NCBI GenBank assembly: GCA_021234155.1
Contig: JAJEKV010000065.1
Coordinates: 3,556,279 to 3,620,278 of the forward strand
Direction: 5' to 3'
Origin: Isoetes taiwanensis
Lineage: Eukaryota > Streptophyta > Lycopodiopsida > Isoetales > Isoetaceae
DNA: 64,000 nt
Positions 45,657 through 60,411 of this stretch are shown piece after piece (within the stretch, counting starts at the first letter, position 1; each line of letters begins with the position of its first letter). Below the pieces are notes generated by a model, which was not told where the DNA came from, made no database searches, and saw only the letters and a list, made by a program, of their open reading frames with translations. The translations under genes and the position numbers were made by a program.

Positions 45657-48093
45657 TGTTGAAGGTATTCCTGGCAAAACCTTCAACCTCGGTTTAGAAC
45701 CTCCAAAGTTGCTTAAGGCAACCACTCGAAAGTAGCAAAAGTTCCGTAAAGAATCACAAAGATCACTAGGAGGTAAGTTTCCCTCGAAGAGAAAAGTCTG
45801 CCTCACAAAAAATCTCTTGCAGAATGTGATCTATGGGGCTATGGGTGTGGATATCACTCCTGATGTTCTCAACACTTCATCACTAACAACAGACCGCAAA
45901 AAGCTCAATGAGGCCCGAGTAGGCTAGGTGGGTTGTGATTCAAATCACTCTAATCTACCAATTTTGGTCAATATCCCCGACAGAGAGTCATATTTGGAAC
46001 TCCTCGATATTGGTGTGATGAATTTTTGGGACTATCAACTCTATCTTTCTCGACGGTCTCAAGACACCGTGGCCAACTATTCTTTCCACTGCAGCGATCC
46101 AATTTTTTTCTTTTGATAATTCTTAGCCTAAGATCAGAAGAAGAAAATGTTCTCGAAAAGATAATGTTTTGTATGGTCGCATCAGACGTATCTAATGTCA
46201 GTTTACTTCCACATACTTCCTTTGTTTGACAGGATTGAAGTTCAAAACGTTGGCTCTCCATGCCTACACCAAGCAGTAATACCTCATGTTCTAACAATGC
46301 CAATTTCCATTGCAATGCGGATTTGGCTTTTGCACTTAAGTGCCTGCATACAGTAGACAAAACACGTGCTCTGGGGCAATGTGCACGGCACTAGATAATT
46401 ACCATGTGACAATAAAGTTATGATAATTTTGCTTTTTGAAAAGATCACAAAGCAACTCAAACAAACCGGCCGCAAAGGTCGGATTTTCAATTGAATCACT
46501 ACCGAAGATACATTATAACATCCCAAGCTCGGCCTCAAGTACGTGGATCAAATAGGGTGCACATAAAAACTGGAGAATTAAAGCCTGGATTAACCGATCA
46601 AAGGTGTTCATAGAGGTCGATCGCTCAAGGTTGTCAGTTTCCTGGCCCTTCTTCAAAGCCAAAATCTTTGCCTTCAAGCCCTCGAAATCTCCTTCTCTCA
46701 GGCGAAAAATCCCCTTTGTGAATGTAATCGCTCCGCTAGAAATCTTCATTATTTCTTTCCACCTTTTCTCATTTTTAGCCCGCATCTGCTATTCATGGCA
46801 TTAATCATAATGATTCGGCAGTTTAGGTGCTGAATTAATGGTTTATAGGGTCAGCCTGAATCCGATCTTGGCATTTTCAAACGTTTAGGTTGCGTTTCTT
46901 GAAGAGAAGGCCATCCCACGCCCAATTCAATTTAGCGCATAAAGTATATAAGGCCCAAAAATTGATTTCTTCTGATTATTGCAGTGTCCACGGATTCGTG
47001 TTTCCATCACCACACCGGAAGTGCTCCACGCCGCGTGGGGATTGGCTTGGAAGAGAAATTAGCTCGGGGTAGATAGAAAAATTTTGCACCCCTTTACACT
47101 TATGGCACGATTCCCTAGAACACATATACCATGCCTAAAATAAAGGCCTTTTCTCAAAATTTTTCTAGGGGAATCTCTTTGTGCCCTATAATATTCCTCG
47201 GGTCTTTTTTCACCATAGAGCTCTTTTGGAGTTTGGAAAAATTTGGGGAGTAGATGAAGTGGCATTTGAAACACATGGCATGGCTAGGTAGTATGACATG
47301 GCCAATGGGAATGATGACGGTCAGCCCACTGAATTTGAAAATTCTCTAGTCAAAATTTTAGAATGATGTGGAGATGATGTGTGTGAATGATGAGGTGTCA
47401 AAAGTGATGTGGCAACAATGATATTTTGAAATGAATTTTGATTTGAATGAGAGTTTGAGATGAAAAGCATGAAATGGTGATGGGTGTGATGTGTAGTAAG
47501 GTGTAGGGGACGGCACATCTAGTGCTCATTAGGAAGCCAAAAATTTTGTGGAGCATCTTTGAAGCATCTGAGCATATTTGAATTTTAGCATTTCCTTAGG
47601 ATTTTGCCTCTCTACATTTTGCTCAAGTTGCATGGAATGTTGACTTTATAAGCAAAGTTAAGACTAAGCTCTTCAAGTCTCTCTTGAACTAGTGGATGAT
47701 GGCTAAGTGGGTGTTTTATGAAGGTACGGACTCAGAAAGAACTTTCAAGGTCAAGTTTGACTTTGAAAGAGGAAGGAGTCAAGTTCAATGCCATTTGGGA
47801 TGGTGGAGTGGATGAGGATGGAAATCAAAAAAATGCCAAGATGCCAAGCTCATAAATGATTACATACCATGGAATGCCTCTTCAAGGGGTCTTTCTCTTC
47901 TTCTCTAGACTTCCTATGCTTGTTTGACCTTTTGCACTTCTTGGCGACTGAGTCAATTGTCCCTTCCTTTGCTCTTCAAACTTGAGTGTATGCTAGTGAA
48001 GCATTCTCCTAATATCTTTGCAAATTGAACTAAACTGATAGGATTACTTACCATATGCTTGGTTCTTTACATGCTGCCATAGCATTTTGGGCA
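45657..48093 (-). repeat. 3' LTR, arm 2
   Basis: 2437 bp, TGTTGAAGG to the CCAAAATGC/TGGGCA end on the + strand. Counterpart of 33075-35547. Confidence 0.8.
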
Positions 48094-51000
48094 GCGATAT
48101 GCCAAAATCGAAAAGAAAGGCTGGTCTTCCGTTCTTTTGACTAGCTAAGCTATTTACCTTGACATAAATTTCAGCCAGCCGCCAATATGAGAATATGGTT
48201 AGCAAACTCAATGACTCCGGGTATATGGATTGAAGGTGATAGATTTGATATTATGAACGCGGCATGATGCTACTTTCAGATGAAACTGCATGGAAATAAA
48301 TCTCTTTAGTTATGAGGAAGCCCAGGATGGTGGTATGACAGCAAATTTTGGGAAATTACAATGAGGAGTTTCTGATGCAATGAGGTCAACTTGATCGACA
48401 GATGGAGATAAACATGGAATGCATCCGGCATGCGGAAGATAAAGCTTGTTAGTATGAGTGGAGTTGTCGGTGTGGGAGGCAAATGTCAAGAATCTGTATG
48501 ATGGAGATCAATGAAGTGGAAGAGATGTGTGATTTATATGCTCGATGCACTCGCATGGAACTATGATCATTAGCATCAATTCAATTCCTTCCGCTTGATC
48601 AGCTAACTGCGATAGCAACACTTATGGCACCATTAACACACAAATAATAACCTCTAAAGCGTAACTAACTTTACTAAGATGTGCCTAACTCCATCTAGTT
48701 TTAACCATATGTATTAACTATACCTAGCTACATCTTACTACGTAGATTTCATTGAATATAGCAAGGGCAACATGTTGCTACTACCTTTTAGGTGCACAAT
48801 GTTGATAGGGTTCATCAATTCTCATCAGCAATATCCTTCAGCCAATATGAATCCTGCCACCTGTCCCTATTACTCAAATGGTCCTCCCAAAGATTTTCTC
48901 GAATTTTGTTGCCATATCTTCCCTGCTTTGTTCCACTTTTTAACACTAACTCTCCTTCTTCTTTCAAGACTGTGAATTTATGTGTCGCTTTGGGCTGCAT
49001 TATCCTGTATTTTTCCTTATTATTGCATTTCCCTCACCAAGCATCTATGCTCCCTAAGCCGCGATCAATCTCACAACTGTTTCTTTAGAGCATTATCCAT
49101 TTCCAAATTTATCGATAGGCCAGTCCGAAAGTGATGGAAGCTCTAATTCTATAGGCAATACCGATTCTATCCCATACACTAAACTCAGGGCAAGTGTGCT
49201 TTAGCCACTTTGATGGTGGTCTCCAGATGCCCAAAGTGCACCACAGGTTCGCAAACGTCCCTTTCTTGAAACACCGATGGTCTCTTCAGATTGACTTGAG
49301 AGTCTTATTGGCTGACTCCTCGGCCATTTCCCCCGAGGGTATTAGGATGAACTCTTGGTGTGTTTGACTCTTCAAGGTATTAGAAGTAATGTACCTCTGT
49401 ATGGTTGATGAATTGGCTTCTATCGTAAACAATTTTGAAAGGGATACCAACCGCACGTGACATTTTCATGGTGAAACCTTGCAAGAGCTTGGGCATTGGC
49501 TTCAAAGGAAATCTGCCTCCGCTTCCATTTGGTAGTAAAGTAATCAAAATCTAATATAAACCCTGTACGAGCCGAGGAAGGTGGGTCTATGGGGCCTATA
49601 AAATCCAAATTCCACATTTGAAAAGGTCCAGTGGGAAATTATGGCGCTCTCGTGGTACCGGGTTGCAAGGTTCTTTACAAAAATCGCATTTGTGGCAGCA
49701 TTTTGGTAGCTTCATAACAATCCTTATAGGCCAAAAGTATCCCCGACCTTAAAATCTTTTACCGCTAAATCGGCCGCAAAGTGTCCTCCACAAACTCCCT
49801 CATGACATCACTTCAATTATCATTCTAGCCTTCCTTATTTACACATCTCAGCGAAGACTCCTGCCTTGTCAGTCAACTTTGCATAGGATCCCCTCAATTA
49901 GACCTAACTTCTTGCATTTGTCCCTAAATCTCCTTTCTTTGATCGACACTCAAGTTCTTAGGTAACTCATTGCTTTCAAATAGTTTCCTCGGGATGTCAA
50001 ATTACAATCAATGTTTCGGTGATCAACAGATCAAGTTTGTTAGATTGTCATCAACACAAAACCATCTTGATCTTCATATGCTCAAACAACAATAAGTGGA
50101 AGGTAGGAGCCGATTCTCGATCAACTCTTAATACCTTTACAAAGAGAATATCATGTTTTGGATCTTACAAGCCCACCTCCGCACAATTTGGCCTTTGGCC
50201 TTTTTGCAAATAGGGAGTGAGAAAGGATTTGCCCATGAGCACTTTTCTGCACTCTGATTGTTTTGCGTAAGATGTCCTTTGCCTTTCTATCAAAAACATC
50301 GTATTGCCGCGACTCTTTCTCCAACCCGATATCTAATCTCAAAGATCGCACTCACATTTTGCTTGCAAAAGTAATCACATGATCCCTTTGTAACAGTGCC
50401 ACACCAATTGCTTTCTTTGTCACACTGATGTTTTGAAGGGCTTCTCTAGATCGAGGTTTTAGCGTGATAGATTTGCAAATGCAATCAATGATTTTGTCAA
50501 AAGAATTTTGGCATTGCTCATCCCAATCTACTAGGGATGTGTTTGTTTCACTTTGAGAACTTCCAACCTTTGTAGAGGCTGGAGATTGGGCTTATGGTGT
50601 GGGAAAATGAGGGACATACATTCTCAAGAAGCTGGTCATCCCTATGAAGCTCTTAACCTCGCTTGAGGGTTTTGGAGGTGCCAATCTCCCCTTATAGGGC
50701 TTCAATCTATCACGATATTTGAACTCCTCATTGCATTAATTACATGCCCAAGCAATTCTTTGATGATAAAACACACTTTTTGGGGTTCAAACTCACTCTT
50801 TCTACACAAGTCAAAACAACATGGTTGGCACAAAAAATGTCTTTCCGTAGAAGTTCCCAAACAAAAGATCATCCAAAAAATAAATACACTAAAAAATGTT
50901 AGCTGGCATTTCTTTTAAAAATTGCAATCCATGGCTCTGAATGTTGCAGAAGCATTCATCAATCCAAATGGCATTCTTTTCATGGCAAATGTTCCTCAAG

Positions 51001-54000
51001 GTGTGATAAATGAAGCTTTTGGCTGATCACCTTCCTTGATGCTTATCCTCGATTAAAACCTCAAAAAGCCATCTAAGAATGAGTAAATTCTTTTACCTCA
51101 AGCACAAAGATGCAACACCTCCTCCAGAAATGGCAAAGGGTAACAATCTTTGACAGTAGCTTTGTTTTTAAATCTCTATAGTCTATGCAGATCCTGTGGC
51201 CTTGTTTTTCTTTTGAATGTGAACAATGCAAGATAGCCACTGTGGTTCACATAATTTCAAGAATCACACCTCGCGATCTTCATTTTGTATAATTCTTCCT
51301 GATTAGACCCACAGAGAAAAGCATTGATTCTTTAGCTTTTGTATGACAGGTTTCCATAATTTCCCTTTATTTTAATTTCAAATTCACAAATGTTTTTGTC
51401 AATTCCCACCAAAATTTCATCATAACCTAAGCAAAGACATCCTTCCAATCATCAAAAATTTAACCAAAGCATTATCCTCTTCTCTAACAAATCTCCAACA
51501 TATAACACCCTATCTAGACCCTTCTTATTGACCTTTGACTTCCCCTTACCTCGCTTGTCTTCACTTCTGTGCATTGATTACTGATGGGGTATAGTCAGCA
51601 GCATCTCTTTCTCTCAAGTTCCTCCTCTTGAATTGGTTCCTCACCTAAATGTTCCAAGTAGCACACTTCAGACAACGAAGTCTGCTTACCATTCGCCCCT
51701 TGGAACATGGCAGAGTTCCTGTGTATCAAAATCCTTCGGGCTTCCAAAGATGGCTTTGACTTTTGAGCCTAACATGTCCTCATTCTGGCCCTGGAGATTC
51801 TCCTCGATATTTGCCTACGACGAAAGCCGAGTCTCCAAAGATGATCACATTCCCCGATGTTTAGATTTTTGCCTCTTTGAAGACCTTGCAATCAATGCCT
51901 TATATTCTCACATATTAGAAGTGACATTAGGATGAATTCTTCCTACTTTAGCTGAACTGCTTTGAGGCGCTCCTGAGAATAGCAATAAGATGCTACATTG
52001 CTCTTTTGGAAACACCACCATCAAACCATAAATAAGCAAATTGCTCAACCCGCTGGAAGCCAACTCCTTTGAGATTTTTATGCTAGACTCAACTCTAATG
52101 TATCCAAATTTTCAAATTCTCCACATGGATGCATATCAACATTTCTTCTTCAATGAAATTCATGCTTTCAAACTCCTATCTTATTATACAATGTTACCTT
52201 TTTCTTGCCATTTGAGATGGTACATTCTCCTTTGACCATGCCTAGCATCTATCAGAGAAAGCCACCTTCCTCACTTCAAAAGTAAGCTCTCATAAATATC
52301 TGATTTGTCCCCTCTATTCTTCAAAGCAATCCACCACAAAGTTAGCCGCGAACCATTATTCCTTCAACATCAATAGGCACATTGCTAACTATTCCTTAAT
52401 CGATTGATTTTAGAATTAGAGAAAGATTTCAAGATCATTGAGCCTTCTTTGTTCACTTCTAGACCACACGCTTCATGACATGGTGTGGCATCACGCTCAA
52501 GGGTGATCCTCCATCTAGCGTAACTTTGGTTAATATTTTCCCCTTCCATTTTAGCAACACAGGAAAGCTCCAGATCGTACTATCTTCCCTGGTGAGCATG
52601 TGCTCATCAATGTGATTTGTCAGTAAGTAAACTCATCTTCCTTAGTAAGATTGAGCACCTTTCTTCAGAAGAAGGGCTATCTTGAGCGTGGTCAGCAACC
52701 CATACTTATTTTAGAATTCTTCAATAAATATTCAAAATCCTCACAAATTTTTCCTTCTTGACAAATTTTTGAGCAGAGGAGGAGGCACGTACCTTAACGC
52801 TTGCTCAGCATCTTTATGTTTCAAAAATCTCAACTTCTTTCATTAAGCTGGTTCTTTCTCTTTGGCATTATTCATCCTTCCTCGTGTGGACCCATAATCT
52901 CCTCTTGCTCTTTCCTTCAACTTCCTCGCACAAACCTTATAGATGCACTTGGTCTACCAATTCTTAGATTTTTCTTTGTCCGCAAAATATCTCTTTGACA
53001 CTCCAGATCTATCCTCTAGAATGTCCTTACTCTTTACAAAAAATGTTCAATACACACGTGGCATTCTTTTACCAAAATGATCTCTTTTTCCACACTTAGT
53101 GCATGGCCTATACCAGCACAATCAAGAATGAGTATCTCTGTAAAGCAAAGGCACACATGGGGTGTAAGTTTTCTTTTCAAATTTTGAGTTCTTCAACTCT
53201 TGCGCTTGTTTAGTTACTTTCCCTTCAACCAATGCCTTTATACCTTTGGTGATCTCTCGCTCTTACATCCGGCCGCAGAGCCTCATCATCTTCCATCTTA
53301 ACCTTTTTCCTTTGGATAGCATAGATGTGCATGTGTGCTGATCCCATACACTCCTGCTCATAACTGAAAAAAAAGGATCACTTGGTGAGTGCATTTCATC
53401 TGGTAAGTATGATATCATATCAGCAATTTCAAGAGCTTTGGTGAAAGCCTTGTGTATTGTATCAAATCCCTCCTCGCTTTTGAATCTTCAAAAAGCTTTC
53501 TGTATTCTTGGTCCGGTGCTCAACTCTCGATAAAAGAAGCTTTCACTAGATGCAATGTATGGTTAGGAACATGATTGATTTGGCATTTGACAAGATAGTG
53601 GACAACCTTTTCGACATACACCGCCGCGACACTTCACCATGTTTGATGTAAAAGTTTGCAACTCAAATATTAAATCTTGAGGGTCCAAGACTCTTCCAAA
53701 CCTTTGCTAGAAACTTTTACCAGTTCTTCCCAAGAATTGGTGCCTAAACCTATAACATATTCTAAATCCAAGCTCCTTTACCTCATCATTCTTGGAAATA
53801 TTTCTAAACTCGAAAACTTACGTACCCTTTTTGTGACCATATTCTTGATAGTATTCTTCAAAGGTCTTGAGGAAATTGCTGGCATTCATGCTCTGGATCA
53901 AAACAGGGACCGAGTAGGCACATTTAACTCGGCGGTATTGATAAGGCATGCCTCGCAGCTGTTTGTATGGGTGATGCGTGAGGTGTAGCAGTTAGGGCTT

Positions 54001-54107
54001 CCTCGATATCCTCTCGCGGTCTCAAGAGAGGGGTCGATGTCTCATTAACTCTTCTTGGTGCCAAGGAGTCCGCATTCCAAGAAGATGATCTCAGAGAACC
54101 TCCAAAA

Positions 54108-56525
54108 TGTTGAAGGTATTCCGCAAAACCTTCAACCTCGCTGGTTTAGAACCTCCGTGTTGCTTAAGGCAACCACTCGGTGCAAAAAGTTCCGTAAAAG
54201 AATCACAAAAGATCACTAGGAGTGTGTTTCCCTTAAGAGAAAAAGTCCGCTTCACAAAATTCTTGCGTATCGTGATCTATGGGCCAGGTGTGGATATCAC
54301 TCTTGATGTTCTCAACACTTGTCACTACCGCATCGCGAAAAAGCTCACCGAGGTCGAGTAGGCTAGGTGTGGGCTTAGATCTCAAATCATCAATTCGGGC
54401 CAATTTTTGGTCAATATCCCCGACAGAGTCGAGATTTGAACTCGAGACAGGATGAATTTTTTGGGACTATCAACTCTATCATCTTTCTCGTGATTGGTTC
54501 CGCACACCGTAATAACCATTCTTTTCCTAATTTAAAAGGATCCACTTTTTCTTTTGATAATTCTTTAGCCTAAGACTGTAAGAAGAAAAAATGTTCTTGA
54601 AAGATAATGTTTTGTAAGGGTCGACCGCACGGTATCTAATGTCAGTTTCACTTCCACATACTTTGTTTGACAGATTTCGAAGTTCAAACAGTGGCTCTCC
54701 CATGCTCCACACCGCTGTGCAATACCTCATGTTCTAACAATGCCAACTTTCCATTGCAATGCGTGGATTTGGCTTTTGCACTTTCTAAGGGTTTGTTGTG
54801 GATACAGACAAAACACAGCTAGCAATGCACGGGCACTAGATACTCACGCCATGACAATAAAGCTATGATAATTTTGCTTTTTGAAAAGATCACAAAGCAA
54901 CTCAAACAAATCGCCGCAAAGGTCGGATTTTCAATTGAATCGTACCACTCAAGATATAATATAACATCCTGCTCTCTGTGGTCTTGGGCACAAGATCAAA
55001 TAGGTGTATTTACAAAAATCCCGAGAATTAAGCCAATAATCCGATCAAAGGTGTCACATAGGAGGTCGATCATTCATAAGCTGTCAAGCCGGTCCTTCTT
55101 CAAAGCCAAAAATCTTCTTTGCCTTCAAGCCCTCGAACTCTTCCGCGGCGAAAAATCCTTTGTAGAATGTACTGTTCCGCTGAAATCTTCACATTTCTTT
55201 CAATTCTTCTGCCTTTTAGCCCGCGACTAAGCATTCTCCTCCATGGCATTAATCATAATGATTCAGTTTAGGGTGCTGAATTAATGGTTTGTTAGGTCAG
55301 CCCGAACGGATTCTTTGGCATTTTCCGTAAGCCTCTCGGCACCAAGAGAAATATCCCACGTGCCCAATTCAATTTAGCGTGACAGCATATAAGGCCCAAA
55401 ATTGATTTTCCTCGACATTAAGTGCTAATCCATCGGATTCTAGATTCCACCCCCACACTCGATGCTCCACGCGTGGGGATCATTTTGGAAGAGAAATTAG
55501 GCTAAGGATATTAGAAAATTTTGCAACTCTTACACCCTATGCACGATTCCCTAGAACACATATACCATTTCAGCCAAGGCCTTTTCTCAAAATCTTTCTA
55601 GGGGAATCTCTTTTTGTGCCCTATACTCGGGGTCTTTTTTCACCATATAGAGCTCTTTGGAGTTTGGAAAAAATTTGGGGAGTGGATGAAGTGGCATTTG
55701 AAACACATGGCATGGCTAGGTAGTACATTGCTTTGGCCAATGGGGACGATGACGGTCAGCCCACTTGAATTTGAAAATTCTCTAGTCAAAATTTTTAGAA
55801 TGATGTGGAGATGATATGTGTGAATGATGAGGTGTCAAAAGTGATGTGGCAACAATGATATTTTGAAATGAATTTTGATTTGAATTGTTTGAGATGAAAA
55901 GGATGAAATGGTGATGGGGTGCGGATGTGTGTAGTAAGGTGGACTTGGCACATCAGTGCTCATTAGGAAGCCAAAAATTTTGTGGAGCATCTTTGAAGCA
56001 TCTTTGAGGCATATTTGAATTTTTAGCATTTCCTTAGGGATTTTGCAAGCCTCTCTACATTTTGCCTGTTGTATGGAATGTTGACTTATAAGCAAAGTGA
56101 CTAAGTCAAGTCTCTTGAACTAGTGGATGATGAAGCAAGTGGGTGTTTTATGAAGGTATTTTGACTAGAAAGAACTTTCAAGGTCAAGCTTGACTTTGGG
56201 AGGTGTATGAGGAAGGAGTCAAGGTTCAATGCTATTTGAATGGTGGAGTGGATGAGGATGGAAATCAAAAAATGCCAAAGATGCCAGTTTTTCCATAAAC
56301 GATTACATACCATGGAATGCTCTTCAAGGGGTCTCTTCTTCTAGACTTCCTATGCTTGTTTGACCTTTGCATCTCTTGAGTGACTTGAGTCAATTGTCCT
56401 TCCTTTGCTCTTCAAACTTGAGTGTATGCTATAGTGAAGCATTCTCCTAATATCTTGCAAATTGAACCAAACCGATAGGATTAGTACTAATATATGCTGG
56501 CTTTACATGCCGCCATAGCATGGCA
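54108..56525 (-). repeat. 5' LTR, arm 2
   Basis: 2418 bp, counterpart of 24642-27109. Its outer flank reads AAGAATTGT, i.e. ACAAT near the edge on the element strand, supporting the 5-bp target duplication. Confidence 0.8.
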
Positions 56526-57960
56526 AAGAATTGTCCGCCATCGGCGCTGCACTAATACAATGACAAAATTACGCACCCAAATGCCATATTGTTAACTTTT
56601 TTCAAATATTTTCTAACCGTATCTCTAGGTCACTCCCTAACCCTAACCACCCAATATTTTCTAAAAATATTTTCTAACCGCTTATATAGCTTATCTCTAA
56701 AGTCGCTTTGCATACCCCTAACCCTAACCACCAATCCTTGCCCCATGCCCGCCTCGCCAAGACCGTGGTGGTTCTCATATCCTCTTCACGCCACCCCATG
56801 CCTCCCGGGTGACTCTCACATATCTGGGGATGTACCGTGGACGCTACCACCTACAAGTACCTAGGGTGGAGTTCCTCCCTCGCCTCGCCGAGGCGCTCTA
56901 TCCGGCTTAAGGTGACAAATAGGCCGAAAGCGCTTTTATGCCATGCAGAACAACAAATACCAGGCGTAGCTATACGATTGGGGCCATCACCAAGACCGTT
57001 CCTAATCGGGTCGAGCCCGCCCTCTTCGTGACGGGTCGAGATGGGGCCCTGGGCCGCCTCTTTTCGCTAATTCGAATGACTTGGAGCAGTGCGTAGTATT
57101 TTGGCACGCACTTGGGTGAAACCTTCAGTCCCCTATCGTGATTCTCGCTGCAGAACCGATTCTTATACGCTTCACGGGCAAAATTCTGGATGCATTACTA
57201 CATCGCCTATTTCTCGTAAAGTGGTTACTATGGGTGATGCTCTTCCCGCGACTCGCTTATTAATCGCGGCTATGAGTCCGCGCCGCTTTAGGCCCATGGA
57301 GGGGTAGTAAGAGAGATCGCTGGTTCGAACGGCAGAGCACATGCGCATACCGGCGCAAATATCCGATCGCGATACCGTGGAGTACTCTAGATGCTTGTTT
57401 CCTCGCGTTCGGGACCCCATTGCTCTTAGAGCAGTCGTGGCTCCATTACAAGGAGCACATCAACTTCGGTGAGCAGTCTTCGGGGCCCACAAAATTTACT
57501 CAAGGCTCCAAATACCAAAAAGCGCCAGACTCATTGCCTCCATTCGCATTGTGTGCCCACCATCTTCAAAGATCGTAGACGCGTGGATTGGGGAGCCCCG
57601 CCAGATGCTCGGCTGGCCGCCAAACGCGTGCCATTGAGGATGAGTCTCACACTTTCCAGAGTTGCCTGTTCACCGATCCGGGCCGACATTCCTTTAGTAA
57701 TGGCCGACGCGTGCCCTTTGCATTGCCGACATGAACACACCGTCAAGACGCGCCCTCGGGTCATACATCCGGAGGTGGACTCCGCGAGGAAATACATTTG
57801 CCCCACTGCCGTCTGGCCGACCAGGCACTACTGCGGTGCATGACTGTGATATATTGGGATGTTTCCGTGATTTTATATGCGATTAATATTGTCGCCATTA
57901 GGCCGATACGCTTACCTGGCTTTTTCCTCGAAACCCTTCTGGCGGGTTTTAATCCCGGCA
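56526..57960. other. GC-rich block of unknown nature, arm 2
   Basis: Counterpart of about 23220-24640. Short anchors such as GTGTGAGACTC, GGCAACTC and GAGGCAATGAGTC align with arm 1. Between them the sequence differs strongly, mostly where CG is frequent. No family is recognised. Confidence 0.4.
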
Positions 57961-58224
57961 AAGAATCCGCTTTACGCTTTGTATAGGCCCATAGACCGAC
58001 CGTCTCCTCGCACGACAAGACCTTCCTTCCTCAGAGTAACGCAAAGGAATATGGGCATAATTTAAGTCTCCCGTTGATTACGATGGCTTTTTACTTTTAC
58101 TGTTTTTAATGGTTGGCAAATTTCAATTTGTTTTGTTTTGAAAAATACACACTTTCTTTTAGGTTCCGGCAGCATTTCTTTTCGAGTATTGCCGCGCGCC
58201 CATTGTCGTGAGTTCTCCGACTAT

Positions 58225-58479
58225 GGCTCTAATGTTTCATTTAGCGCTCTCCTTTGCTGCTTGATGGCTTAAATCTGATCCCAGAAGTTTTGCTCCTTTC
58301 ATACAGATGAAAGGAAAGCGGCCAGTTTGGAGGTTGGAAAGCAGGCTAGAGTGAAGGTTACGTCGAGCTTCCTTGACCTTTTAGAGGTATTTAGCTTGTC
58401 TAGGTCTGCGCTCTTGAATTGCTTATATTGTTCCTTGAGAAATCTGCATCCTTTTCAGAGTTGCGCTCCAGTAATCGCT
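58225..58479 (+). promoter_or_regulatory. RRP40 5' leader, arm 2
   Basis: Counterpart of the arm 1 leader, with the same leader intron (58387-58457, GTATTT...TTTTCAG). The upstream ATG at 58306 is followed by a two-base-shifted frame compared with arm 1. Confidence 0.45.
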
Positions 58480-60411
58480 ATGGCAGCAACAGGGGAGCCC
58501 CCTTTGAAGATATAGTGGTACAATCCTAATTGCGATTCTCCTTTTTATTTGACATGAGCCATCAATTTGACTCAAAGAATAGAGTGCCATTTTTTGTAGG
58601 ACAAGCGCATATTTAGCGCGCAGATGTATATGACACTTTACCTTCTAAAAAGATAATACTTTTATTTTAGAGCAGGCACCTGGGGATATATAGTTCTGAC
58701 ATTAAAAGCCAAATCGGGGAATTGAGACTCGAGGAGGTCTTCTTCAGGTATAAATTGATGAAGCTTATACATGTTCTGATTTGTGGCTCATTACATCTTG
58801 TCATGTTTAGGATGGAGACTATATTATAGCAACCAAAGCTGGGCGTTTGAGACATGAAAAAACAAGTATTGGGTAGAAAGTTCACAGAGACGGGTATATC
58901 TTACTTACCAGATTTATCAGCTTTGCTTTCCGTAAAACTTTATTATGCCCATCATAAAGGCAGCATCTTAGAAGGCACCACCTAATGGGGAGGTATATGA
59001 AAGCAACAATGTGCAACAATCTAAGATAACTATTCCATTATGTCCTGATTTATTTATTGAGGAGTGTTTTCATACGGAGGTAGCAAGGCAAAATCATTAA
59101 TATTTAATGATCTAGACATGAGTGCACGGTTCACAGAACTGAGTCATTGATTTCATGAACCCTCAACAGCGAAAAGTGCAGTTTTCTCTCCATTTCCCAC
59201 GCTTCTTTAAGTTTTCAGGATTTTGAAACCCGTGGATAAATATTTATTTACTTCTTGTGAAGTTCCCAGTTATTATGGTGTCTGAGAAGGCAAGGAGAAG
59301 TCCCTGGTTCTATTAACAAGGCTATTATTTTACTTAAGAAGCTAAGGAGCCTTATCGCATATGGCTGTTTTATAATGTATATATATTTGCCAATGTTATT
59401 AGGAAAGGTGGTGCTTTTATAGTATATTTGGTTATTTCAGAATGCAGTTTTCGTGATTGTATGTATTTAGGATGAGAATATTTTATTGACATGTATGGTG
59501 CACTCTATGCAGTATATACCTAATATGGAGGATGCTGTAATAGGCATTGCAGTCAGTCGATTTGAGGTATGCGATCTTAGTTCGCAAATGCATAATGATT
59601 TTTTTGTTTCAACAAACTTCAGCCTAAATGCAGTACTTGGTTGACATTAATGGCCCATCATTGGTTTCGCCTAAGCCTTGCATTTGAAGGTGCAACAAGG
59701 AGAAATGCCAAATATAAAAGGTTTTTTTATGGATGATAATTCTTTTCTCAAATTTTGATGTCGCACTGAAGGAACAAACGAGGGACTGTTCTGATCTCTA
59801 ATCTAATGGCTTTGTAATTTTGTAGGAAGGCGCAGTAGTTTATGCCAGAGTTGTAAAAACACAGTGATACTAGCCCGAACTTTCCTGTTGATGGTAAGAT
59901 GGTATATAGCTTCCTTTCTTCTGGCTTGCTCTGACTTTTTGTTCTTCTACCTCGTAGCCAGTGGGAAGGCTTGCGGATATGGCCAGTTAAAGGAGGGGTA
60001 TCTTTTGACTGCTCAACTGGACTTGCAAGAGCTGCATGTTCAAGCAATACATTTTGCTATTGCTCTGGACTTTAATTTAAGTTGGAAAACTGATTAGTTA
60101 TCGGTTGCCCGATCACAATCGCCAATTGTTTTGTGTAGATTATTGAGCAGACTAACATACCCTGTGCTGGAAGCTGGGAAAAACTTGTCATTTGAGGTTG
60201 GCGTTGGCTTGAATGGCCGCGGTTCGGGTAAGTTAGCAAATTTGGATTTTTGATAGTAGTGGGCTATTGATTATCTGGGTCACTCTTGCAGGTAAAAGGC
60301 TTAATTCTCCTGCTACATTGGTGTTGGTTTCTAATGCAATAATAAACTCAGAGTTTTGTATTCGCTGCTCAGCAGCATGTCATGGTCTGTGAAGCTGATT
60401 CAAAGAATGCA
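58480..60411 (+). pseudogene. RRP40: Exosome RRP40, arm 2 copy with indels
   Basis: Colinear with the arm 1 gene; same exons and splice sites. The start MAATGEP is intact at 58480, but two extra C's follow at once (GAGCCCCCTTTG). The A run of the third coding exon has six instead of seven A's (near 58857), ACACAGTGATAC lacks three bases near 59865, and a T is missing in exon 7 (near 60003). The stop is lost, as ATGCAG runs into GATACC. In exon 7 this arm has the full G run that arm 1 lacks. The two copies therefore complement each other's frame errors. As written it cannot encode RRP40. Either it is a decayed duplicate or the sequence has uncorrected indels. Confidence 0.85.

Larger units (their letters stand above)
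45657..56525 (-). mobile_element. Ty3/gypsy-type LTR retrotransposon, arm 2
   Basis: Inverted copy of 24642-35547, with the same domain order on the - strand: 5' LTR 54108-56525, primer site about 54087-54104, gag about 52990-54035, protease about 52190-52450, extra RNase H about 51690-52040, reverse transcriptase about 50630-51490, RNase H about 50180-50600, integrase about 49040-49900, 3' LTR 45657-48093. The integrase block LDFIGPIDPPSSA is readable at 49420-49617. Frameshifts often fall at different places from arm 1, so the two copies were either independently damaged or independently misread. The catalytic two-Asp turn of reverse transcriptase is out of frame here. Confidence 0.85.
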
